A stretch of DNA of 64,000 bases from Burkholderiaceae bacterium (GTDB lineage Bacteria; Pseudomonadota; Gammaproteobacteria; Burkholderiales; Burkholderiaceae). Numbering within the stretch: position 1 is the stretch's first letter; every line of letters starts with the position of its first letter. The notes under the pieces are model-generated. The model had not been told where the DNA came from. It saw only the letters and a list, made by a program, of their open reading frames with translations, and ran no database searches. Below, piece by piece: positions 8,966 to 19,145 of this stretch. The position numbers were made by a program, and so were the translations under genes. The stretch is from positions 43,061 through 107,060 of the forward strand of contig CANFMT010000005.1 in NCBI GenBank assembly GCA_947448415.1, written 5' to 3'.

Positions 8966-10591
8966 ATGACCCCAGCACGTTTGAGACTTTCTAGACTTAC
9001 CGCCCTAGGCTTGATCCTAGGCCAAGCACTGGGCTGGAATTCTTGGTCAGGGAGCGTCTTAGCTCAGAGCGCCAATGGAGCCGTAAAACCTGCCTTACCG
9101 ACCCCTATTAGCGCTTCTTCGCTTATTGGCCTAGAACAACCACCGCAATTTGTGCCGCCACTCAGTAAACCGGCATTACCGAACGTCTCAACCCCATCCA
9201 ATTTGAGCGTCAATAAAGCAAATGATGGCAAGGGACAATTAACTGATTTGATTCAGTTATATCAAGAGGCGGCATTTAGTGACCCTGTTCTCAATGCGGC
9301 ACGCTTTAATTACCAAGCAAGTAAAGAGCTTTTTTGGCAAGGCTTTTCCTTGCTAATGCCGCAGGCAGTTGCAACACCAGGTGGCACTCGCTACTACCAA
9401 CACGGTGCTGGCACTACGCAAGTCTCAAAAAATCCTGGTAACTCGCGTGTATTTGATCAAAAGAGTTACACGGTCACCCTGACACAGCCTGTCTTTAACA
9501 TTGGAGCCCTCGAGTTATTTAAGCAGGGAGATCTCAACACAAAATTAGCAGATATGCGCTTTTTTTCAGCGCAACAAGATCTCATTTTGCGTGTTTCTCA
9601 GGCATATTTTGATGCCCTGACTAGCCAAGATAATGTGGCGCTATATCAAAATAAAAAATCGCTCATCAAACAACAGCTTGATGCTGCACAAGCTAAATTT
9701 GATGCCGGCCTTGCAACTGTTGTGGATGTGAATACCGCACAAGCAGCGCTTGATCTTGCAAACTCACAAGAGATCGCGGCACAAGCCGACTTAATCGTGA
9801 AGCTTGGAGCCCTAGAACAACTGGTTGGCCGACCTGTCGGACCGATCAAGCCTCTCATTAAGGAAGCCAAAATTGAAGGCGTTCTCAAGGACCCGCGCAG
9901 CAAGTCTCAAGACACCAAAGGTTATCCTATTGCTGAAAGCGTTAATCCGATACTGCCTCCAGGCCAAACTCTGGAGGATTGGATTCAACAGGCCGAGGCA
10001 TCGAATTTTAATGTTTTAGCGGGCCAGCTCTCGCTCAGTCTTGCTGAAAGCACTTATCGAGGCGCCCAAGCACTTAATTACCCCACAATCAATTTAGTGG
10101 GCACTTCGGGCTACAACACTTCGAATGGTACGCCAAATAGTTACACACCAGCCAATACGAATGTGTACAACAACACACTGGGATTGCAAATGACTATCCC
10201 GTTAGTATCTGGTGGATATGCTAGCTCGGTGATTCGCCAAAATGCTGCTCTCGTTGATGCGGCCAAAGCCAATTACGATAATTTCCGTAGAACTGCCGCT
10301 CAAAATACTCGTGCAGCCTTTACAGGTTTTTATGGTGGCTTGGCGAGCGTAAAAGCTTACGAAGCTGCTGAGCGCTCAAGCTCTTCTGCTTTGGAATCAA
10401 GTAAGCTTGGCTTCGAGGTTGGAACCTTAATCAATATTGATGTGTTGATTGCCTTAGATACTTTAATCAATACCCGCTCTTTATTGAATCAAGCAAGATA
10501 TAACACCATTCTTAACGCGATTAAGTTAAAAGCACATGCTGCAGCGTTAACAGATGAGGACCTGATCTCAATCAATACCCTGCTTCGCTAG
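8966..10591 (+). CDS. TolC family outer-membrane efflux/secretion channel
   Basis: A 541-residue protein with a signal peptide (basic MTPARLRLSRL, hydrophobic core, probable cleavage after VLAQS around residue 34), a proline-rich linker, then two repeated outer-membrane efflux protein domains. Typical segments are LIQLYQEAAFSDPVLNAARF, SYTVTLTQPVFNIGALELF, ISQAYFDAL-like helices (VSQAYFDALTSQDNV) and ATVVDVNTAQAALDLANSQE. It would form the trimeric tunnel of a type I secretion or RND/MFS efflux machine. No inner-membrane pump or adaptor gene is adjacent. It is monocistronic and convergent with the heptosyltransferase gene. Confidence 0.88.
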   Translation: MTPARLRLSRLTALGLILGQALGWNSWSGSVLAQSANGAVKPALPTPISASSLIGLEQPPQFVPPLSKPALPNVSTPSNLSVNKANDGKGQLTDLIQLYQEAAFSDPVLNAARFNYQASKELFWQGFSLLMPQAVATPGGTRYYQHGAGTTQVSKNPGNSRVFDQKSYTVTLTQPVFNIGALELFKQGDLNTKLADMRFFSAQQDLILRVSQAYFDALTSQDNVALYQNKKSLIKQQLDAAQAKFDAGLATVVDVNTAQAALDLANSQEIAAQADLIVKLGALEQLVGRPVGPIKPLIKEAKIEGVLKDPRSKSQDTKGYPIAESVNPILPPGQTLEDWIQQAEASNFNVLAGQLSLSLAESTYRGAQALNYPTINLVGTSGYNTSNGTPNSYTPANTNVYNNTLGLQMTIPLVSGGYASSVIRQNAALVDAAKANYDNFRRTAAQNTRAAFTGFYGGLASVKAYEAAERSSSSALESSKLGFEVGTLINIDVLIALDTLINTRSLLNQARYNTILNAIKLKAHAAALTDEDLISINTLLR

Positions 10592-10621
10592 TTTTCCGCG
10601 CTCTCACAGCGCCGAGTTACA

Positions 10622-11677
10622 TTAATTACACTGTAGCAATTCTAAAGAAGCCTGAATGACAGCTTCGGCAGATGGGGGCGATTGCATATCACCTAGATTG
10701 CGAATTCGGTTTGACCAGTAACCATCAGTTTTCCACAGAGGTGAGTCGCAATATATCTCCACAGTAGGTTTACCTAATACTGCGGCTAAATGAGTCAGGC
10801 CGGTATCTACACCTACCGTTAGCGAAGCCCCTGCAATCACTGAAAATGCTTCCTCAATAGAAAACGCTGGGGGCACTATCGCACCAGGAACTTGATTTGC
10901 CAGCTCAAGGCTAATTGCTTTTTCAGCAAGATTGCCCCAAGGAAAGACTACTTGGTAACCCTTATTTGATAACTCCTTACCTAAAGCGATCCAATGGCTA
11001 TTAGCCCAGCGCTTTGCTTCACGAGCAGTCGAATGAAAACACAAAATATAAGGACTTCGGAACATAGCAAAGGGCTTTTCAGCTAATGCTTGCGTAAATG
11101 ATGTGGGATAAAACTGCGGCGCCTCAGAGCGCTCCAATAACGGCAAATCTAACGCAGAACACATTACCCAGCGTGAACGATCAACGGCATGACATTGAGT
11201 GGGCACCTGTACACACTGGTTATAAAAAGATCTGGCAATAGGTTCATAACCTGAATATTGCGTCGCATTTGCTAAGCCAGCAACAACTACATTCTCTGAC
11301 TTATTAGCTAGCGCACAAACAAGTGCTGACTTTAATAAGCCTTGGGTCTCAATTAAGACGTTATACCGAACTTCGCATAGTTGCACTCTGAAAGCAAAAA
11401 ATTCTTTCCAGGTGGATAGCTTGAAGAGATTCTTTTTCCAACGACGCAACCCAAACGGAATGATTCGATCAATTCCTTTAAAACCATTTTTAGAGAGCAA
11501 GGGCTCCAACAAATGTACGTAAGCCTCTTCAACTACCCAGTCAATTTGAGCATCGGGCAAACGTGCCCGCAAATCCCAAACTAGCGGCAAGTTATGCAAA
11601 ACATCCCCAAGAGAAGAGAGTTTGACTAGCAAAATTTTAGAATTCGGGCTTGCCGATGGGGTTAATGCATTACTCAT
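10622..11677 (-). CDS. waaC: Lipopolysaccharide heptosyltransferase I
   Basis: A GT9-family glycosyltransferase (351 residues) that adds the first L-glycero-D-manno-heptose to Kdo in the LPS inner core. Seen: ILLVKLSSLGDVLHNLPLVWDL at residues about 15-36, the GT9 N-terminal motif; DWVVEEAYVHLL; and near the C-terminus LTVGVDTGLTHLAAVLGKP, the nucleotide-sugar-binding motif. The VVEE form favours WaaC over WaaF. It lies just downstream of rfbC on the same strand with a gap of about 45 bases, at the edge of the surface-glycan cluster. Confidence 0.88.
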   Translation of the reverse strand: MSNALTPSASPNSKILLVKLSSLGDVLHNLPLVWDLRARLPDAQIDWVVEEAYVHLLEPLLSKNGFKGIDRIIPFGLRRWKKNLFKLSTWKEFFAFRVQLCEVRYNVLIETQGLLKSALVCALANKSENVVVAGLANATQYSGYEPIARSFYNQCVQVPTQCHAVDRSRWVMCSALDLPLLERSEAPQFYPTSFTQALAEKPFAMFRSPYILCFHSTAREAKRWANSHWIALGKELSNKGYQVVFPWGNLAEKAISLELANQVPGAIVPPAFSIEEAFSVIAGASLTVGVDTGLTHLAAVLGKPTVEIYCDSPLWKTDGYWSNRIRNLGDMQSPPSAEAVIQASLELLQCN

Positions 11678-11722
11678 CAGAGCATTATCGTATTTTTTAT
11701 CTGCGCATAGCAGTTGTATATC

Positions 11723-12283
11723 TTAGAACTTGGGCGCTAGATCCCAAAGCAAGCCAGCCGTATCTTTAGCATTCATATTGGGATTAGTACCATTAGGGAT
11801 TGGCCAATCAATAGCCACAGTTGGATCATTCCAAGCAAGACAAGCCTCGCTTTGAGGATGGTAATAATCGGTGGTTTTGTATAAAAACTCTGCCGTATCT
11901 GAGAGCACTAAAAAGCCATGTGCTAATTTTTCTGGGATCCATAGCTGTTTATGATTTTGAGCGCTTAACTCAAGACCAACCCACTTGCCATACGTTGGAG
12001 AATCTTTACGAATATCCACTACAACATCAAATACACTGCCTGCCACAACGCGAACTAACTTACCTTGTGTTTTTTCTAGCTGATAGTGCAACCCGCGCAA
12101 GGTCCACTGCCGAGAAAAAGAATGGTTATCTTGTACAAACTCAATATTCAGACCGGTAGCTTGGGAAAAATCCTCAGAATTGAATGACTCGGTAAACCAA
12201 CCACGCTCATCACCAAACACCTTTGGCTCAATGACCAATACATCATGAATGGCCGTTGGTGTTACTTTGATCTTTGAGCTCAT
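11723..12283 (-). CDS. rfbC: dTDP-4-dehydrorhamnose 3,5-epimerase
   Basis: A cupin-fold epimerase (186 residues), third step of dTDP-L-rhamnose synthesis. Motifs are VIEPKVFGDERGWFTESFN, QDNHSFSRQWTLRGLHYQ (with the catalytic His and substrate-binding Arg/His), VRVVAGSVFDVVVDIRKDSP, and LWIPEKLAHGFLVLSD. It is the last gene of the co-directional rfbB-rfbD-rfbA-rfbC run and follows rfbA by only two bases. Confidence 0.95.
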   Translation of the reverse strand: MSSKIKVTPTAIHDVLVIEPKVFGDERGWFTESFNSEDFSQATGLNIEFVQDNHSFSRQWTLRGLHYQLEKTQGKLVRVVAGSVFDVVVDIRKDSPTYGKWVGLELSAQNHKQLWIPEKLAHGFLVLSDTAEFLYKTTDYYHPQSEACLAWNDPTVAIDWPIPNGTNPNMNAKDTAGLLWDLAPKF

Positions 12284-12285
12284 AC

Positions 12286-13212
12286 TTATTTAGACTTTTT
12301 TACCGATAAAGAAATAGGCTGAGCAGCACTATTCAGTTCTTTCAAAATCTTAGCTAAATACTGACCATAACTATTTTTCCTTAACTGCGTTGCCACTCTT
12401 TGAACTTCATCAGCACCAATCCAACCCTGACGGTAAGCAATCTCTTCCGGGCATGCTACCATCAAGCCCTGACGCTTTTGTAGGGTGGCAATAAAGCCAG
12501 CAGCATCCAATAGCGAATCGTGCGTGCCAGTATCTAGCCAGGCAAACCCACGACCCATGATTTCTACACTAAGCTCATTCTTATCCAAGTACACACGATT
12601 GACATCAGTAATTTCAAGCTCGCCACGAGCGCTTGGTTTAATGGATGCAGCGATATCGCAAACTTGGTTGTCATAGAAATATAGTCCAGTGACAGCGTAA
12701 TTACTTCTTGGACTAATTGGCTTCTCTTCAATAGAGAGCGCTTTGTAATCTTTATCAAACTCCACTACACCATAACGCTCAGGATCATTTACATGATAAG
12801 CAAACACTGTGGCACCAGAGGCTCTATTGTTGGCACTATCTAATTGATCTACTAATTCATGGCCATAAAAAATATTGTCGCCCAGCACTAATGCACTGGG
12901 ATCATTTCCAATAAAGTGTTTACCCAAGGTAAATGCCTGAGCCAAACCGTCAGGCGATGGCTGCACACAGTATTCAATATTTAAACCCCATTGAGATCCG
13001 TCACCGAGTAATTCAGAAAAACGTGGGGTGTCGTGTGGTGTAGAGATTAATAAAATATCTCGAATACCAGCCAGCATTAAAGTACTAAGCGGGTAGTACA
13101 CCATGGGCTTATCGTATACCGGCATTAATTGCTTAGAGACCGCCTGAGTCACTGGGTATAAACGAGTCCCAGACCCACCAGCCAAAATAATGCCTTTACG
13201 TTTTAATGTCAT
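12286..13212 (-). CDS. rfbA: Glucose-1-phosphate thymidylyltransferase
   Basis: Makes dTDP-glucose from dTTP and glucose 1-phosphate, the first step of dTDP-rhamnose synthesis. The 308-residue protein starts with the nucleotidyltransferase motif [17 protein letters not shown], followed by [18 protein letters not shown] and [13 protein letters not shown]. The C-terminal region has [16 protein letters not shown] and [13 protein letters not shown], typical of RmlA. It is placed between rfbD and rfbC, closely spaced. Confidence 0.95.
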   Translation of the reverse strand: MTLKRKGIILAGGSGTRLYPVTQAVSKQLMPVYDKPMVYYPLSTLMLAGIRDILLISTPHDTPRFSELLGDGSQWGLNIEYCVQPSPDGLAQAFTLGKHFIGNDPSALVLGDNIFYGHELVDQLDSANNRASGATVFAYHVNDPERYGVVEFDKDYKALSIEEKPISPRSNYAVTGLYFYDNQVCDIAASIKPSARGELEITDVNRVYLDKNELSVEIMGRGFAWLDTGTHDSLLDAAGFIATLQKRQGLMVACPEEIAYRQGWIGADEVQRVATQLRKNSYGQYLAKILKELNSAAQPISLSVKKSK

Positions 13213-13235
13213 ACCGCCTTCATTTCTCGATATCT

Positions 13236-14195
13236 CTAAGCCAGCCCAGCTGCAGCAAGTTTTTGCACATATTCACGAACCATGATTTCCCAATGTGGAA
13301 ACCCCTGACCCTTCACGAGATCATTATAAGAGTTAGAGGCGGCTAAAACGGATTGAAGCTTATCGGTAGACATTCTTGAATTCATAGGTCTTGGGGCTGA
13401 AACTGGGTATTCCACAGCCTGAATAGCCTTAATAGCATCAGGATGCGCTTTTAATCCCATCCCCATCTCAAGTGCTACCCTCGCAGCGCAGATAGCCAAA
13501 CCATGCCAAGTCGTCTCACCATCAGGCACGGCATGATAAGTGCCTGATGGAAAAGCGTTTAACTCCCCTTGAGGATTTAATGCTAGATGAAGACTGACTT
13601 TTGCAAGCCAATCAGCACTGGTTGGAACACCATATTGATCGGCAATGATTTTGAGCTCTTCTCGCTCTTTTGCCAAACGCAAAATCGTACGAATGAAATT
13701 ACCTCCATCGCCATAAACCCAGCTCGTGCGAAAAATTGCATATTGACCAGCTATAGAATTTACAAAAACTCGCGCGACCGCATCCTCACCAGCTGCCTTA
13801 CTTTTTCCATACACACTCAGTGGATTACGTACATCATCCTCAAGATAAAAACCATACTTCTCACCATCAAATACGTAATCAGTGGAGTAATGTAGAAAAG
13901 TAGCGCCATGTTTTGCAGTATATTGCGCCATAATCTCTGGAGCCCTTGCATTAACTGCAAACGCCAAATCGGCTTCTGTCTCAGCCTTATCAACTGCCGT
14001 ATAGGCAGACGCATTAATAATGAGATCAGCATTTGACTGATCTAAAAATTCTGTTAATGCAGCGCTATTTGCTAAATCACATTGTCCGCGACCAACATAT
14101 TGAACTTCAACCTTTTGCAAAAAAGTTAATGAATCGAAAAGGCCCTTAAAAGCCTTTCCTAATTGTCCATCTTTACCAAAAACGAGGATTTGCAT
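13236..14195 (-). CDS. rfbD: dTDP-4-dehydrorhamnose reductase
   Basis: A 319-residue SDR-family reductase that makes dTDP-L-rhamnose, the last step of the pathway. Visible: [14 protein letters not shown] (NAD(P)-binding turn), [27 protein letters not shown], and [17 protein letters not shown] carrying the catalytic Yxxx[19 protein letters not shown] is also typical. The gene is about 28 bases downstream of rfbB and 23 bases upstream of rfbA. Confidence 0.95.
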   Translation of the reverse strand: MQILVFGKDGQLGKAFKGLFDSLTFLQKVEVQYVGRGQCDLANSAALTEFLDQSNADLIINASAYTAVDKAETEADLAFAVNARAPEIMAQYTAKHGATFLHYSTDYVFDGEKYGFYLEDDVRNPLSVYGKSKAAGEDAVARVFVNSIAGQYAIFRTSWVYGDGGNFIRTILRLAKEREELKIIADQYGVPTSADWLAKVSLHLALNPQGELNAFPSGTYHAVPDGETTWHGLAICAARVALEMGMGLKAHPDAIKAIQAVEYPVSAPRPMNSRMSTDKLQSVLAASNSYNDLVKGQGFPHWEIMVREYVQKLAAAGLA

Positions 14196-14223
14196 TCGTT
14201 ATTCTTGTTCTTATGTGGCTAAA

Positions 14224-15282
14224 TTAACTGTACTGCTTTTGAACCCAATCACGATACGAGCCGCTCACTACTCCTTCAATCCATACGGGATTATCCAAAT
14301 ACCACTGAACTGTTTTGCGAATGCCAGTATCAAAGGTTTCAGCAGGTCGCCATCCTAGCTCACGCTCTACTTTACTTGCATCAATAGCATAACGTCGGTC
14401 ATGGCCCGGGCGATCTTTTACGAAAGTAATTTGCTCAGCATAGGTCTTACTGTCATGGCGAGGCTTTAACTCATCCAGAATGTGGCAGATAGTTTTGACA
14501 ACATCAATATTAGCTTTTTCATTCCAGCCACCGATGTTATAGGTCTCACCTAATTTTCCTTTTGATAATACTTCACGAATAGCTGAGCAATGGTCACCCA
14601 CATAAAGCCAGTCCCGCACTTGTTGGCCATCGCCATAAATTGGTAGCGGCTTTCCATTAAGCGCATTTAATATAACTAAGGGAATTAATTTCTCTGGAAA
14701 GTGATATGGGCCATAGTTATTTGAGCAATTGGTTGTCACAACTGGAAAACCATAAGTATGAAACCAGGCACGAACTAGATGATCAGAGGCTGCTTTGGAT
14801 GCTGAGTAAGGACTATTAGGCTCATAAGGATTAGCCTCTGTAAATGCAGGATCTGATGCCGACAGGGATCCATATACCTCATCAGTAGATACATGATGAA
14901 AGCGGAAATCCTCTTTAGTGACGCCCTGAAGCGTATTCCAATATTCTCGAGCGCACTCTAGCAAATTAAAGGTGCCCACAATATTAGTTTGCACAAACTC
15001 TGCAGGGCCGTGAATAGATCGATCCACGTGGCTTTCAGCCGCAAAGTTCACAATGGCACGCGGTTGATGCTCTTTTAAAAGCTTAGCAACTAGCTCTTTA
15101 TCAGCAATATCGCCATGAACGAATATATGTCGCGAATCTTTTTGTAGGGTACTTAGTGTTGCCAAATTGCCGGCATAGGTTAATTTATCTAAATTAACGA
15201 TCCCTTGAGCATCAGCATCAGCTAGCCAATCTAAAACAAAATTACCACCAATAAATCCAGCGCCACCCGTTACTAAAATCAT
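14224..15282 (-). CDS. rfbB: dTDP-glucose 4,6-dehydratase
   Basis: A 352-residue NAD-dependent dehydratase converting dTDP-glucose to dTDP-4-keto-6-deoxyglucose. Motifs are [19 protein letters not shown] (NAD site), [27 protein letters not shown] (active-site Asp/Glu) and [17 protein letters not shown] (YxxxK). The C-terminus [20 protein letters not shown] is diagnostic of RmlB. It is the first gene of the rhamnose run; the glycosyltransferase-like gene upstream ends about 43 bases away on the same strand. Confidence 0.96.
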   Translation of the reverse strand: MILVTGGAGFIGGNFVLDWLADADAQGIVNLDKLTYAGNLATLSTLQKDSRHIFVHGDIADKELVAKLLKEHQPRAIVNFAAESHVDRSIHGPAEFVQTNIVGTFNLLECAREYWNTLQGVTKEDFRFHHVSTDEVYGSLSASDPAFTEANPYEPNSPYSASKAASDHLVRAWFHTYGFPVVTTNCSNNYGPYHFPEKLIPLVILNALNGKPLPIYGDGQQVRDWLYVGDHCSAIREVLSKGKLGETYNIGGWNEKANIDVVKTICHILDELKPRHDSKTYAEQITFVKDRPGHDRRYAIDASKVERELGWRPAETFDTGIRKTVQWYLDNPVWIEGVVSGSYRDWVQKQYS

Positions 15283-15325
15283 TTGAACCTCATTTTTTTA
15301 ATTAACTAGATGCTAACCCAGTAAA

Positions 15326-16321
15326 TTACCTTTGACTATTAATACGATTTACTGCTCGCTCAGCCGCCAACTGATTACATTTCTCAATTCGCCTCATTCT
15401 TCTAACAAAAGATGAGTTCTCTGATCCATCACCAAAAATTCTCGCATGGATCTCTTCGAAGTTATTTTGCACTTCAGAGATCAAGCTCGGCAATTCAGAT
15501 AAAGATCCCCAGATAACGAACTTGGAATACGCCGTCTTTTCAACATAGGGCGCTGACTCACAAACAACAATCGCACCGCTTCGCAATGCCGGCAATACAC
15601 GAAGCTCTTCAAGTGTTTCGTGGCCATCGGTTTGGCGAATATTGATTACTATTTTTACTTTACGATAAATATTCTCTACCCCGAAATACACCCCACGAAT
15701 ATTTTCAGAAGAAATTGAATGTCGCCTCAAATCATCCAAAAATAATTTTCTCCTAGAAATGTTTGGATTGCCAAATAGTGTTATTACCCCATTACGACCC
15801 TTGCTACTAGTATGCAGCGGATATAAGGCAGGTCTAATACAAAAAGTCTTTTTTAAATAGTCTTTTAAAATTGGTGAGGACTGAATATTCAATAAATTAA
15901 TTCTGCTGTAATCAAAAACAACATCTGCAGAACTAAGCTTATCTAGTTCTGCAATTCTGATTAAATACTTTTGTGTACTGCCAGGCACGGGCAGTACCCC
16001 CTGAATTCCCGATGAAGAGGTCTCGCTTCCCGGTCTAAATAGGGTGTGTTCTATTTGCAAGTAAATACTGATAGACGAACACATGATCTTCAGAGGGCTA
16101 AGACCAGGGCATTCATAAAATACTATTCCGACCTTTTTAATACTACCTAGATTTTGAAAGAGAAAACTCAGCACATAGTTGAAGTAGTCATGAATCACAA
16201 TCTCCGGATTGCTACGATAAATCAAAATCACCTTATTAATTAGGCGAGTTTGATACTTTTTAGTTGAGAATGGATTTCTCAGTCTGACAATAAAAGTGAT
16301 GATTAAAAAAAGAAGTGGCAT
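15326..16321 (-). CDS. Putative glycosyltransferase (GT-B-like), unassigned family
   Basis: A 331-residue protein I do not recognise as a defined family. The first 15 residues are hydrophobic (LLFLIITFIV), possibly a membrane anchor. The C-terminal half contains VKIVINIRQTDGHETLEELRVLPALRSGAIVVCESAPY, which resembles the acceptor and nucleotide-sugar end of GT-B transferases, where a conserved Glu-rich helix precedes a 'seat of power' loop. The coding sequence is visibly AT-rich with many ATT/AAA codons, unlike the housekeeping genes around, which suggests acquisition by transfer. It lies between rfbB and a family 2-like transferase on the same strand. Role in surface-glycan assembly is inferred from context only. 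Confidence 0.6.
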   Translation of the reverse strand: MPLLFLIITFIVRLRNPFSTKKYQTRLINKVILIYRSNPEIVIHDYFNYVLSFLFQNLGSIKKVGIVFYECPGLSPLKIMCSSISIYLQIEHTLFRPGSETSSSGIQGVLPVPGSTQKYLIRIAELDKLSSADVVFDYSRINLLNIQSSPILKDYLKKTFCIRPALYPLHTSSKGRNGVITLFGNPNISRRKLFLDDLRRHSISSENIRGVYFGVENIYRKVKIVINIRQTDGHETLEELRVLPALRSGAIVVCESAPYVEKTAYSKFVIWGSLSELPSLISEVQNNFEEIHARIFGDGSENSSFVRRMRRIEKCNQLAAERAVNRINSQR

Positions 16322-16339
16322 CTCTAATATATCGACGCT

Positions 16340-17107
16340 TTAGATATTTTTTTTATTTTCAAGATAAAAGAGTTCGTAGGGATACTGCTTCTCATCCTCG
16401 AGTACTTGGTTTACTTTTTTATCAAACATTCCTCGATAGCCGCGTAATATGGTCGACTTATATTTCTGGTTTTGAATAAAGTCACGATTGAACTTAGAGG
16501 CAGTTCGTATTCCCTTGGTATAGCCCTCGTCAGCTAAATCCGATTGAACGTTATCGATCAAACCCATATCTGAACTTGGAATTTCTTTTTTATATTTTTT
16601 ATAGAAACGCCAGTAAAAGTCTCCATCCTCCTCACCAAGACCCAGCAGACGCTCGTCAAAAAATCCCACCTCAATCAATTCGCGCTTATCTAAAACAAAG
16701 TGCGAAAAGCTTCCATTGACCTTGAAAGTTCCTGAATTGGCAGACATCGCTGCTTCTAGATGATCAAAAAAACATATTCCATTTTCAGATTTCAGCTCAA
16801 GATCATCGTTCAGAATCAAAGCACGACCATGGCTTGCTGTCAGAGCACCACGATTCCACATCTTAGCTAGCGACTGAAAGCTTGGGAATAGAGTTGGAAA
16901 TACGTTTGGAAACCGAGAAACATATGACAAGATATTTGAGCGATAGGTCTCATCAAAAGTACCCTTGGCAGGGCCATTCACCACAATGATTACCTCAATC
17001 CCTGGACGTTGAGACTTGATTTGGGCAAGCAATGGGACCAAAAAGGCATCGAAGCGCTTATCAAAGGTGGTAATAACCACTGAATATGGGGCTGAAAGCT
17101 CAGGCAT
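16340..17107 (-). CDS. Glycosyltransferase family 2-like protein
   Basis: A 255-residue GT-A fold candidate. It begins SVVITTFDKRFDAFLVPLL, has EVIIVVNGPAKG in the second strand and then ALILNDDLELKSENG at about residues 95-109, whose NDD is the DXD-like metal/nucleotide motif. Later GFFDERLLGLGEEDGDFYWRF matches the ED acceptor-side motif of GT2 enzymes. No membrane segment is seen, so it is probably cytoplasmic or peripheral. Its start lies only 21 bases from the start of the divergent GT10-like gene. The sugar donor is unknown. Confidence 0.72.
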   Translation of the reverse strand: MPELSAPYSVVITTFDKRFDAFLVPLLAQIKSQRPGIEVIIVVNGPAKGTFDETYRSNILSYVSRFPNVFPTLFPSFQSLAKMWNRGALTASHGRALILNDDLELKSENGICFFDHLEAAMSANSGTFKVNGSFSHFVLDKRELIEVGFFDERLLGLGEEDGDFYWRFYKKYKKEIPSSDMGLIDNVQSDLADEGYTKGIRTASKFNRDFIQNQKYKSTILRGYRGMFDKKVNQVLEDEKQYPYELFYLENKKNI

Positions 17108-17128
17108 AAAATAAATTAGTATTAAGGA

Positions 17129-18073
17129 ATGAGAAGCCTACGAATTTCTACTGCCGGTTGCCCTAGCGATTATTCACATGGCCTGTTGCCGATTATCGCT
17201 CAAAGCCTTGGCTATAAGCTCAATTGGGTCAAGCCGAACGAGTCAGATCTACTCATTTTGGGGCCTTTTTTAAAGCAGGATGACAAAAAAATGAGGTGGT
17301 GCCCAAAACCACTCAGATCATCAGTTAAAGTCGCCCTTGATTTATTGCCATCAAGATCTCATGCCCCACTAAGGGTTTTCCATAGCGCAGAGAATCTGCG
17401 TCATGACATATTCCCCGCTGACTACAGTATTTCTTATGATTTAAATATTCACTCGCCAGCGCATTTTCGATTGCCTTACTGGATGGAGGTAATCGATTGG
17501 TCACATGAAGGCATCGTTGGAAATCAAAATCCACGCTACGGTCAACTCTTGCAGTTAGAACGTCTTATGCAACCGCTCGGAAATCGCTTCCTAGATAAAC
17601 CCAAAGCTGCAGCATTCTTAAGCTCTCACATTCGCGAACCAAGAAAAACATTATTTGAGGCTGTACACAAAGTAATGCCAACAAATGGTTTTGGCGCTCA
17701 CTTCAATAAAAATATTAAAGACCATCACCATAGTGGCTTTCTCAAATATGAACTGCTAAAAGATTTTGGATTTAACCTTTGCCCAGAAAATGGTATGTAC
17801 CCTGGCTACTACACAGAAAAAATTCCAGAAGCATTCTTTGCGGATTGTCTACCTATCACTTGGACCGATGAGAATGTCAAAGTTGACTTTAATCCAGATG
17901 CATTCATTAACCTTGCGCCAATGAGTTGGTGTGGCTACTCTCCACTCTATGAATTTCTTAGCTCGCCCAAAGCATTGCAGGGATATGCTTCTCAAGCTTT
18001 AATTTTAAAGGCCCCCAGCATTCTTCCATTCAGAGACTTTGTGAAACGTATCCTAGAAGATGCTAGCTCCTAA
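17129..18073 (+). CDS. Glycosyltransferase family 10 (fucosyltransferase-like)
   Basis: A 314-residue protein with the C-terminal alpha-1,3-fucosyltransferase signature: FNLCPENGMYPGYYTEKIPE (about residues 219-238) followed by FFADCLPITWTDENVKVDFNPDAFINL, matching the GT10 pattern of an acidic-Asn turn, Y-x-TEK and the downstream Pro-x-x-x-x segment. The family transfers fucose or a related sugar from GDP-sugar to GlcNAc-type acceptors. No GDP-fucose pathway gene (gmd, fcl) is in the window, so the true donor is uncertain. The N-terminal half is less conserved. It is on the plus strand, opposite to the flanking glycan genes, and three bases upstream of the next gene. Confidence 0.8.
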   Translation: MRSLRISTAGCPSDYSHGLLPIIAQSLGYKLNWVKPNESDLLILGPFLKQDDKKMRWCPKPLRSSVKVALDLLPSRSHAPLRVFHSAENLRHDIFPADYSISYDLNIHSPAHFRLPYWMEVIDWSHEGIVGNQNPRYGQLLQLERLMQPLGNRFLDKPKAAAFLSSHIREPRKTLFEAVHKVMPTNGFGAHFNKNIKDHHHSGFLKYELLKDFGFNLCPENGMYPGYYTEKIPEAFFADCLPITWTDENVKVDFNPDAFINLAPMSWCGYSPLYEFLSSPKALQGYASQALILKAPSILPFRDFVKRILEDASS

Positions 18074-18076
18074 GCG

Positions 18077-19135
18077 ATGAAGATTGGCTTTCATACTAAT
18101 GGCTTGTCCCTTCGCGGCACGGAAATCGCCCTCTATGATTACGCCCATCACAATCAAACACTTCTTGGTAATGAATCAGTTGTGTTCTATCGAAAAAATA
18201 ATGCTGTTGATAAAAATGTATTAGAAAAATTCTCCAAACAATTTAAGTTATGCCCGTATGACGGTCAACGAGAACTTAATCACCTCATAGAACAAGAGCA
18301 TATAGACCTTACTTACTTTATCAAATCTGGTGAACGTGATGATGCTATCTGTGAAAGCTCACCTGCACTGATTCATGCAGTCTTTCCAACTAAACCAGAA
18401 GAATTTCATGGGGATAAATATGCATTTGTCTCCCAATGGCTTTCTAAGGAATACTCGAATAATCAAATTCCTTTTGTACCCCATATGATTGAATTACCTG
18501 CACAGGATGGCAATCTTCGAGGTGAATTAAATATTCCCGAAAGCGCTACAGTTCTTGGCTGGTATGGGGGTTCAGATAGTTTTAATCTTGATTTCGTGAA
18601 AAAAGAGGTGATCGCAGCAGTAGAAAAACGAACTGATCTCTACTTTGTTTTTATGAATATGGAGCCGTTTGCCAAGCACGAAAGATTACTATTCCTGCCC
18701 GGTAACTCTGATATGACTTATAAAGTGAAATTCATCAATACTTGCGACGGCATGCTACATGCACGCGGAATAGGCGAAAGTTTTGGCCTAGCCTGTGGTG
18801 AATTTTCCATCAAGGGGAAGCCAGTAATAACCTATGCAATGTCGCCACAACGTAGTCATATCGAAATATTAGGCGATAAAGCCATTCTCTATAAAGGCAA
18901 AAAAGACTTAGCTGAAATCTTTCAAAACTTTAGTTGTAATGTACAAAAACAGAAAGATTGGGATGCTTACTCACGCAATTTTTGCGCCAAAGAAGTAATG
19001 CGAAAATTCGAAGATGTTTTTATCCGCGGTAAGGAACTCAAAGATCTAAAGATATCCTCAATCGACAAAGCGGTGATTCAGAAATACCGCTTCGAACGCA
19101 AACTGCGCAACCTTCAAAAAAAGCTATACCTCTAG
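18077..19135 (+). CDS. Putative glycosyltransferase (GT-B, family 4-like)
   Basis: A 352-residue protein starting KIGFHTNGLSLRGTEIALYDY, the GT-B N-terminal pattern with a glycine-rich loop (LRGTE). The C-terminal domain has VLGWYGGSDSFNLDFVKK and CDGMLHARGIGESFGLACGEF, comparable to the GxGESFG donor-binding motif (E-x7-E) of family 4 retaining transferases. The last 40 residues are basic (KYRFERKLRNLQKK), possibly for membrane contact. It begins three bases after the GT10-like gene, so the two are probably co-translated. Substrate unknown. Confidence 0.7.
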   Translation: MKIGFHTNGLSLRGTEIALYDYAHHNQTLLGNESVVFYRKNNAVDKNVLEKFSKQFKLCPYDGQRELNHLIEQEHIDLTYFIKSGERDDAICESSPALIHAVFPTKPEEFHGDKYAFVSQWLSKEYSNNQIPFVPHMIELPAQDGNLRGELNIPESATVLGWYGGSDSFNLDFVKKEVIAAVEKRTDLYFVFMNMEPFAKHERLLFLPGNSDMTYKVKFINTCDGMLHARGIGESFGLACGEFSIKGKPVITYAMSPQRSHIEILGDKAILYKGKKDLAEIFQNFSCNVQKQKDWDAYSRNFCAKEVMRKFEDVFIRGKELKDLKISSIDKAVIQKYRFERKLRNLQKKLYL

Positions 19136-19145
19136 TAATTACCAT

